Part shown: positions 44,902 to 49,743 of the stretch, one piece after another
How the letters are laid out: every line of letters starts with the position of its first letter
Position numbering within the stretch: the stretch's first letter is position 1
Assembly (NCBI GenBank): GCA_041484525.1
Contig: JBGPHT010000044.1
Span: 1-49,743, forward strand
Direction of reading: 5' to 3'
DNA length: 49,743 nucleotides
From: JBGPHT01 sp041484525
GTDB lineage: Bacteria; Acidobacteriota; Terriglobia; Bryobacterales; Bryobacteraceae
Notes under the pieces: generated by a model
The model's database searches: none
What the model was told of the DNA's origin: nothing
What the model saw: the letters and a program-made list of their open reading frames with translations, nothing else
Translations under genes and position numbers: made by a program

Positions 44902-47577
44902 TCAGGCGCGGGCGGGGTCGATGCCTTCGGTATCGACACCCAGGTCGGCGAAGGCCGCGACGGCTCGCTTCGCGTCGAACTTGCCGTCGCGGGCGAGACG
45001 CGAGAGCGCCGCGGCCACGATCGATTCCGCGTTGATTTCGAAATGTTTGCGCAGATGCTCCCGGTTGTCGCTGCGGCCGAATCCATCGGTGCCGAGCGTT
45101 TCGAGGCGCCCGGAGAGCCAGGGCGCGAGCTGGTCGGGAACCACCTTCATGTAATCCGTGGCCGCGATGATGGGGCCGCCGGCGCCCTTCAGGACTTCGA
45201 CGATGTGCGGCGTTCTTGCCGGCCGGTCGGGGTGCAGGCGATTCCAACGCTCGGCGGCCAGGGCCTCGCGGCGCAGCTCGTTGTAGCTGGTGACGCTCCA
45301 AACTTCGGCTTGCACTTCGTACTTTTCGGCCAGGATCTGGCGCGCGCGCAGGGCTTCGTTGAGGATGGGGCCGCTGCCGAAAAGTTGCACTACTCCCTTG
45401 CCGTTTTCCGCGGCCTTGAAACGGTAGATTCCCTTGATGACGTCGTCCGGGTTCAGGCCCTCCGGCATGGGCGGCATGGCGTAGTTTTCGTTGTAGAGCG
45501 TGATGTAGTAGAAGCGGTCCTCCTGCTCCTGATACATGCGGCGGATGCCGTCCTGCATGATGATGGCGATCTCGTGGGCATACGCCGGATCGTAGGTGGA
45601 GCAGGTGGGGATGGTGCTCGCGAGCACGATGCTGTGGCCGTCCTGGTGCTGCAATCCTTCGCCCGCGAGAGTGGTGCGGCCGGCGGTGCCGCCGCACAGG
45701 AAGCCCTTGCCGCGGGCGTCGGCGAAGGCCCAGATCATGTCGCCCACGCGCTGGAATCCGAACATCGAATAGTAGATGAAGAACGGGATCATCTCCACCC
45801 CGTAGTTCACGTAGGCCGTGCCGGCGGCGCCGAAAGACGCCATCGATCCGGCCTCGGTAATGCCCTCTTCGAGAATCTGCCCCTGCTGCGATTCCTTGTA
45901 ATACAAGAACATCTCGGCATCATGCGGTTTGTAGAGCTGCCCCTGGCTGGCGTAGATGCCGAACTGCCGGAAGAGCGATTCCATGCCGAAGGTACGGGCT
46001 TCGTCGGGAATGATGGGTACCACCCGCTTGCCGATCTGCGGGTGCTTCATGAGGGCGGTGAGAGCGCGCACGAAGGCCATGGTGCTCGAGACTTCGCGGC
46101 CGGCGGAGCCTTCGAGCGATTCCTTGAGGTACCCGAGCGGCGGCGCCTGGATCGAGGTCGCGGGCACGCGCCGGGCCGGCATATAGCCGCCGAGCAGGCG
46201 ACGGCGCTCGTGCAGGTAAGACATTTCCGGACTGTCCTGCGGCGGCCGGTAGAAGGCGGCGTTGCGCGCCGCATCCTCGGGAATAGGAATTTCGAAGCGC
46301 GAGCGGAAGTGGGCGATCTCCTGCTCGTTCAGCTTTTTCTGCTGGTGCGTGATGTTACGGCCCTCGCCGGCTTCGCCCAGCCCGTAGCCCTTGATGGTGT
46401 GGGCCAGGATCAGGGTTGGCGTCGTCTTATTCTCGACGGCGGCACGGTACGCGTTGTAGACTTTGCGCGGATCGTGGCCGCCGCGGCGCAGCCGCAGAAG
46501 CTCGTCATCGCTGAGGTGCGCCACCAGTTCGAGCAGCTCCGGGTACTTGCCGAAGAAGTTCTGGCGGACGTAAGCGCCGTCCTTGGTGGTGTAGGTCTGG
46601 AATTCGCCGTCCACCACTTCGCCCATGCGTTTTTGCAGCAGGCCGGTGGTATCGCGCGCCAGCAGCGAATCCCAATCGCAGCCCCAGATCACCTTGAGGA
46701 CGTTCCAGCCGGCGCCGCGGAAAGCGGCCTCGAGTTCCTGGATGACTTTGCCGTTGCCGCGCACGGGGCCGTCGAGGCGCTGCAGATTGCAGTTGATGAC
46801 GAAGATGAGATTGTCCAGCTTTTCACGCGAAGCCAGGGTGATGGAGCCCATGGATTCGGGCTCGTCCATTTCGCCGTCGCCCAGGAAAGCCCAGACGTGG
46901 CGCGGAGTGGGCGCGATCATGCCGCGGTTTTCCATGTAGCGCATGAAGCGCGCCTGGTAGATCGCGTTAATTGGGCCGAGACCCATCGAGACCGTGGGGA
47001 AGCTCCAGAAATCCGGCATCAGCCAGGGATGCGGGTAGGAGGAGAGGCCGGGGGTACCGCGCAGCTCGTGGCGGAAATTCTTCAGGTGCTCTTCGGTGAG
47101 TCGGCCTTCCAGAAAAGCGCGGCCGTAAACGCCGGGGGAGGCGTGTCCCTGAAAGTAAACCAGGTCGCCAGGCTGATCGCCATAGGACGCATGGAAAAAA
47201 TGGTTGAAACCGACTTCGAGCAGCGTGGCCAGCGACGCGTACGTGGAGATGTGGCCGCCGATGCCGGGATCATATTTGTTCTGGCGAACCACCATGGCCA
47301 TGGCGTTCCAGCGGACCAGGCTCTTGATGCGGCGCTCCATGGCGCGGTCGCCGGGATAGGGCAGCTCGTCTGCGGGGCGGATGGTGTTGACGTACGGCGT
47401 ATTCAGGTGGATGGGTAGCTCGGCGCCGTTGGTGCGGGCGCGCTCAGTGAGCTGGTCCAAGAGGTAAGCGGCGCGGTCGGGACCGGCGTCTTCGATCACC
47501 TGGTCGAGCGCTTCGACCCACTCGGCAGTCTCCTGCGGGTCCAGGTCCACAACCCTCTCATTCAATTTCTGGTGCAT
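44902..47577 (-). CDS. aceE: Pyruvate dehydrogenase E1 component, homodimeric
   Basis: An 891-residue E1 of the E. coli AceE type (887 residues), which decarboxylates pyruvate with thiamine diphosphate and acetylates the lipoyl domain of E2. The ThDP motif is GDGEMDEPES, ending in the NLIFVINCNLQRLDG segment (about 228-275). NTIRPADELPYPGD lies near the N-terminus. No aceF or lpd gene follows; instead a CDF metal exporter is coupled downstream. The upstream region on the minus strand is AT-rich, with TACAAT and TATAAA elements just before the ATG. Confidence 0.94.
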   Translation of the reverse strand: MHQKLNERVVDLDPQETAEWVEALDQVIEDAGPDRAAYLLDQLTERARTNGAELPIHLNTPYVNTIRPADELPYPGDRAMERRIKSLVRWNAMAMVVRQNKYDPGIGGHISTYASLATLLEVGFNHFFHASYGDQPGDLVYFQGHASPGVYGRAFLEGRLTEEHLKNFRHELRGTPGLSSYPHPWLMPDFWSFPTVSMGLGPINAIYQARFMRYMENRGMIAPTPRHVWAFLGDGEMDEPESMGSITLASREKLDNLIFVINCNLQRLDGPVRGNGKVIQELEAAFRGAGWNVLKVIWGCDWDSLLARDTTGLLQKRMGEVVDGEFQTYTTKDGAYVRQNFFGKYPELLELVAHLSDDELLRLRRGGHDPRKVYNAYRAAVENKTTPTLILAHTIKGYGLGEAGEGRNITHQQKKLNEQEIAHFRSRFEIPIPEDAARNAAFYRPPQDSPEMSYLHERRRLLGGYMPARRVPATSIQAPPLGYLKESLEGSAGREVSSTMAFVRALTALMKHPQIGKRVVPIIPDEARTFGMESLFRQFGIYASQGQLYKPHDAEMFLYYKESQQGQILEEGITEAGSMASFGAAGTAYVNYGVEMIPFFIYYSMFGFQRVGDMIWAFADARGKGFLCGGTAGRTTLAGEGLQHQDGHSIVLASTIPTCSTYDPAYAHEIAIIMQDGIRRMYQEQEDRFYYITLYNENYAMPPMPEGLNPDDVIKGIYRFKAAENGKGVVQLFGSGPILNEALRARQILAEKYEVQAEVWSVTSYNELRREALAAERWNRLHPDRPARTPHIVEVLKGAGGPIIAATDYMKVVPDQLAPWLSGRLETLGTDGFGRSDNREHLRKHFEINAESIVAAALSRLARDGKFDAKRAVAAFADLGVDTEGIDPARA

Positions 47578-47656
47578 GGATAATTTATATTGTAGCGAAG
47601 GGTACAGCGGGCCCGCAGTGCGCCGGGGAATCGCGGAATCCGGCTACAATGTGGGC

Positions 47657-47977
47657 ATGGTGAGAGCGGAGCATGTCCTGGATTCCTGGAAAGCCATACC
47701 GCAGGACACGGTGGCAGCGGTGGAGGATTTTCCGGCCGCGGAATTCCAGTTTCGGCCCACCCCTGAGCTGGCGGCTCAGCCTGACGACTTCTTCGGCCGA
47801 ATGGTGATCCGCTTCGACGGGCAAAAAGTAACGCGCCTGGAGATGATCCAGTCGATCGAAGAGCATGAGCTGACGCAACGTGCGCAGTTGTTCGTGTACC
47901 TGCGGCTGACGGGGAAAATAGAGCAGCTTGCAAATGCGCACAACTGTCGTATAACAGTAATTTCGGGAGGAATTTGA
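47657..47977 (+). CDS. DinB-like protein with internal deletion
   Basis: A 106-residue protein that matches the start and end of DinB/YfiT-like four-helix proteins but lacks the middle. It begins EHVLDSWKAIPQDTVAAVED and FQFRPTPEL, then jumps to the FDGQKVTRLEMIQSIEEHEL and RAQLFVYLRL segment of the last helices. About 55-60 residues that normally carry helix 2 and the first metal-binding histidine are absent. Only one His of the usual metal triad remains (in EEHELTQ). No lost sequence is visible in other frames, so this is a clean deletion, not a frameshift. A TACAAT -10 (47645-47650) lies next to the start. Its TGA overlaps the ATG of the LysW-like gene (TGATG). Confidence 0.65.
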   Translation: MVRAEHVLDSWKAIPQDTVAAVEDFPAAEFQFRPTPELAAQPDDFFGRMVIRFDGQKVTRLEMIQSIEEHELTQRAQLFVYLRLTGKIEQLANAHNCRITVISGGI

Positions 47978-48195
47978 TGGTCACGTGTCCGGTATGCCAA
48001 GGCCCAATTGACGTGGACGAAGAAGATATCGACGAAGGCGACACGCTCAGTTGCGATGAGTGTGGCGCCGCGCTGAAAATCGTGAGCACCGAGCCTCTGG
48101 AATTGGAATCGGCGGAGGAAGCCGACGAAGAGGAAGAGGACGAAGAAGGGTTTGTCGAGGATGAGGAAGAGGAGCCCGAAGAGGACTGGCACTAG
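47977..48195 (+). CDS. LysW-like zinc-ribbon carrier protein with altered C-terminus
   Basis: A 72-residue acidic protein. The first 45 residues match LysW: MVTCPVCQGPIDV with CxxC (Cys4, Cys7), then TLSCDECGAALKIVSTEPL with a second CxxC (Cys26, Cys29), forming a zinc ribbon. LysW carries amino acids on the side chain of its terminal Glu in the conserved EDWGE tail during lysine/arginine synthesis. Here a Glu/Asp-rich stretch of about 25 residues follows, and the protein ends EEDWH, so the terminal Gly-Glu is replaced by His. Conjugation as in LysW is therefore doubtful. GGGAGG (47965-47970) is the ribosome binding site, and ATG 47977 is preferred over the TTG one codon upstream. No LysX/LysZ partner is nearby. 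Confidence 0.7.
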   Translation: MVTCPVCQGPIDVDEEDIDEGDTLSCDECGAALKIVSTEPLELESAEEADEEEEDEEGFVEDEEEEPEEDWH

Positions 48196-48220
48196 CGCCG
48201 GCGCCGGGGTGAAACGTGCC

Positions 48221-48259
48221 ATGAGTGTACTGCGTCGAACAAGTGGAGGATCCAAATGA
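48221..48259 (+). CDS. Possible 12-codon upstream ORF
   Basis: ATG at 48221 opens a 12-codon frame (MSVLRRTSGGSK) that ends in TGA at 48257-48259, overlapping the next ATG (48256) as ATGA. The frame contains the ribosome binding site of the following gene. It has no obvious ribosome binding site of its own, so it may be chance or a coupling leader. Confidence 0.2.
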   Translation: MSVLRRTSGGSK

Positions 48260-48609
48260 GTAAAAGCTGGCTGGTGGCGGTGGCGGTCCTCATCCTGTGT
48301 GCTTCCGCGGGGTTAGCGCAGGGCGGGAAGAAGAAAGAAGAGCCCACGCGTAGCGTGTCCGGAACGGTCACGTCGGCCGATGAGGTTGCGGTCAACGGCG
48401 CGGTCGTGCAGTTGAAGAACATGAAGAGCCTGCAAATCCGGTCGTTCATCACGAAAGAGAACGGCCAGTACTATTTCCACGGGCTGAATCCCGACGTCGA
48501 CTTCGAGTTGAACGCCAGCTACAGCGGCGCGTCCAGCGGGACGAAGACGCTGAGCTCCTTCGACGCGCGCAAAGAAGCCATCATCAATCTCAAATTGAAT
48601 AAGAAGTGA
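48256..48609 (+). CDS. Small exported carboxypeptidase-regulatory-like protein
   Basis: A 117-residue protein with a signal peptide (residues 1-22, ending GLAQ), a Lys-rich patch (GGKKKEE) and one beta-sandwich domain of the CarboxypepD_reg/Cna-B type: SVSGTVTSADEVAVNGAVVQ, ITKENGQYYFHGLNPD, ending INLKLNKK. GGAGGA (48245-48250) is the ribosome binding site. Such domains are common in acidobacterial envelope proteins, usually as part of larger receptors; this one stands alone. A perfect palindrome begins right after its stop codon. Confidence 0.8.
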   Translation: MSKSWLVAVAVLILCASAGLAQGGKKKEEPTRSVSGTVTSADEVAVNGAVVQLKNMKSLQIRSFITKENGQYYFHGLNPDVDFELNASYSGASSGTKTLSSFDARKEAIINLKLNKK

Positions 48610-48693
48610 TTCCGAATTTCGGGGACAGGCTACACAACCTCGAAATATGGGGGTCAATTTCGAGGTTGTGTAGCCTGTCCCCGAAATTCGGAA
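48610..48693. mobile_element. 84-bp palindromic element, 37-bp perfect inverted repeats
   Basis: Bases 48610-48646 are an exact inverted copy of 48657-48693, with a 10-base loop ATGGGGGTCA. Each arm contains GGGGACAGGCTACACAACC. The element starts at the base after the stop of the preceding gene. Perfect arms of this length suggest a recent insertion, probably a non-autonomous element of the REP/MITE type mobilised by an IS200-like (RAYT) transposase; that origin is inference. It would also act as a strong transcription terminator. Confidence 0.8.
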
Positions 48694-48719
48694 GGCCCGG
48701 TAGTGGAATACTGGTTACC

Positions 48720-49571
48720 ATGCTTGTGCGCTTGTGTATCGCCGCATTTGGTTTCGCCAGTTGTCTGGCTGCTCAAGGCAGTCCCGAGTGGAGCCAGCCC
48801 TTTCCGCCGCATCGCGTGGCGGGTAATGTCTACTACGTCGGGACGAAGGGGCTTGCCTCCTACCTGATCGTCACGTCGCAAGGCAACATTCTCATCAATA
48901 GCAGCCTCGAGAGTTCCGTGCCGATGATCCGGGAGAGCGTCGAGAAGCTCGGATTCCGTTTCAGCGACGTGAAGATTCTCCTGATCAGCCACGCCCATTG
49001 GGACCACTGCGCGGGCAGCGCGCGCGTGAAGGAACTGACGGGGGCGCGCTACATGGTGATGGATGCCGACGTGCCCGTGGTCGAATCCGGCGGCAAGACT
49101 GATTTCCAGTACGGCAATTCGTCGGGGAGCCTGTTCCCCGTCGCCAAGGTCGATCGCACGCTCCATGACGGCGATGAAGTGAAACTCGGGGACGCGACGC
49201 TCGTGGCGCATCTCACGCCGGGGCACACCAAAGGGTGCACCACGTGGACCATGAAGGTGGCGGACGGCGGCAAGAGCTACAACATGACGATCGTGGGGAG
49301 CCCCAACGTGAATGCCGGCTATAAGCTGGTGAAGAATGCCGCTTACCCGCAGATCGCGAGCGATTACGAGCGCACCTTTCGCGTCCTGAAGTCACTGGCG
49401 TGCGACCTGTTTCTGGGCGCGCACGGCGATTACTACGGCATGGCGGCCAAGTTCGCGCAAGTGAAGCCGGGCGCTCCGAATCCATTCCTGGATACGGAGG
49501 GATATCAGCGGTACGTGTCGGAGAGGGAGCGTGCGTTTCGCGCGGAGCTCAGCAAACAGGGAGGGAATTGA
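48720..49571 (+). CDS. Subclass B3-type metallo-beta-lactamase
   Basis: A 283-residue secreted enzyme with a signal peptide (residues 1-19, ending LAAQ). It has the B3 metal ligands: His91, His93 and His169 for the first zinc (HAHWDH and TPGHTKG), and Asp95, His96 and His235 for the second (GAHGDYY). Other B3 features are VVESGGKTDFQYG, the LTPGHTKGCTTWTM block and YPQIASDYERTF. Enzymes of this subclass hydrolyse penicillins, cephalosporins and carbapenems; activity here is inferred from the complete active site. ATG 48720 is chosen because an upstream extension would run through the palindromic element. The codon usage and GC match the neighbours, which suggests a resident gene. Confidence 0.88.
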   Translation: MLVRLCIAAFGFASCLAAQGSPEWSQPFPPHRVAGNVYYVGTKGLASYLIVTSQGNILINSSLESSVPMIRESVEKLGFRFSDVKILLISHAHWDHCAGSARVKELTGARYMVMDADVPVVESGGKTDFQYGNSSGSLFPVAKVDRTLHDGDEVKLGDATLVAHLTPGHTKGCTTWTMKVADGGKSYNMTIVGSPNVNAGYKLVKNAAYPQIASDYERTFRVLKSLACDLFLGAHGDYYGMAAKFAQVKPGAPNPFLDTEGYQRYVSERERAFRAELSKQGGN

Positions 49572-49702
49572 ATTACTCCGTAGTAGTCGCAATACTGTTC
49601 ACTTGGCGCCTGGTGTGTGTGGAAGCCTTCTTGCCGGTGTTTCGTCAGATCACATCCTCACGTTCCTGATTCGCCGTGCCGCAATAGGAGCCACAAGGCA
49701 GG

Positions 49703-49723
49703 CTTGGTCGTGATACGACCAAG
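49703..49723. other. Perfect palindrome near the right edge
   Basis: CTTGGTCGT (49703-49711) and ACGACCAAG (49715-49723) form a perfect 9-bp inverted repeat around GAT, in the otherwise empty 170 bases after the beta-lactamase gene. GGAGG follows at 49725-49729. It could be an operator for a gene beyond the window, or a terminator stem. Confidence 0.5.
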
Positions 49724-49743
49724 TGGAGGTTCATCCGAGCAGC

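Noticed and set aside
44704..47418. A 904-codon plus-strand open frame
   Set aside because: Antisense shadow of aceE, whose ThDP motif and full length are unambiguous.

Overview
The window is GC-rich bacterial chromosome, most likely from an acidobacterium of the Solibacter/Bryobacter type. This is inferred from family content: a VWFA-related acidobacterial exported protein, a Ser/Thr kinase fused to TolB/WD40-like repeats, a MacB-like permease pair, an S46 peptidase, a TonB receptor/YfiR/hybrid-kinase module and a subclass B3-type metallo-beta-lactamase. No rRNA, tRNA or CRISPR array was seen.

Layout. (1) 1-3.7 kb: a decaying mobile-element-like patch, all on the minus strand. It has a HerA/TraG-like ATPase, a frameshifted replication-relaxation family gene, and an AbrB-type antitoxin with a frameshifted RelE-like toxin. 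(2) 3.7-11.7 kb: S46 dipeptidyl-peptidase, GNAT acetyltransferase, two ABC permeases without an ATPase, a TPR protein behind a possible BlaI-type operator, an exported DUF4412-like protein and a bacterial PH-domain protein. (3) 11.8-20.2 kb: a sigma-54 two-component system (PDZ/GAF/PAS kinase and NtrC-type regulator) divergent from a three-gene exopolysaccharide export cluster (export protein, Wzz/GumC-like, tyrosine autokinase). (4) 20.3-23.2 kb: a glycan-type methyltransferase, queF and a TIGR00300/LOR-SDH family gene, overlapping end to end. (5) 23.3-27.9 kb: TonB-dependent receptor, YfiR and a CHASE8 hybrid histidine kinase, resembling the YfiR/YfiN sensor with kinase output in place of a diguanylate cyclase. 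(6) 27.9-32.3 kb: a phosphofructokinase with pyrophosphate-type motifs, a methyltransferase, a RES/Xre toxin-antitoxin pair and a flippase-like membrane protein. (7) 32.4-37.6 kb: a fadNAE-like beta-oxidation operon. (8) 37.6-44 kb: TonB-like protein, alpha/beta hydrolase, a Ser/Thr kinase broken by an amber codon and a frameshift, the VWFA protein, then a small AT-richer island with a broken orphan gene flanked by related palindromes. (9) 44-49.7 kb: CDF metal transporter coupled to aceE, a shortened DinB-like protein, a LysW-like zinc-ribbon protein with an altered C-terminus, a small exported beta-sandwich protein, an 84-bp perfect palindromic element and the B3-type beta-lactamase.

Four genes carry what looks like one missing base, and two of these also have TAG in frame. 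Real decay and sequencing error cannot be separated from this sequence alone. The strongest leads for something under-described are the LysW-like protein, the YfiR/CHASE8-kinase module, the HTH-less RES antitoxin, the queF/TIGR00300 pairing and the interlocking palindromes near 43.2 kb.
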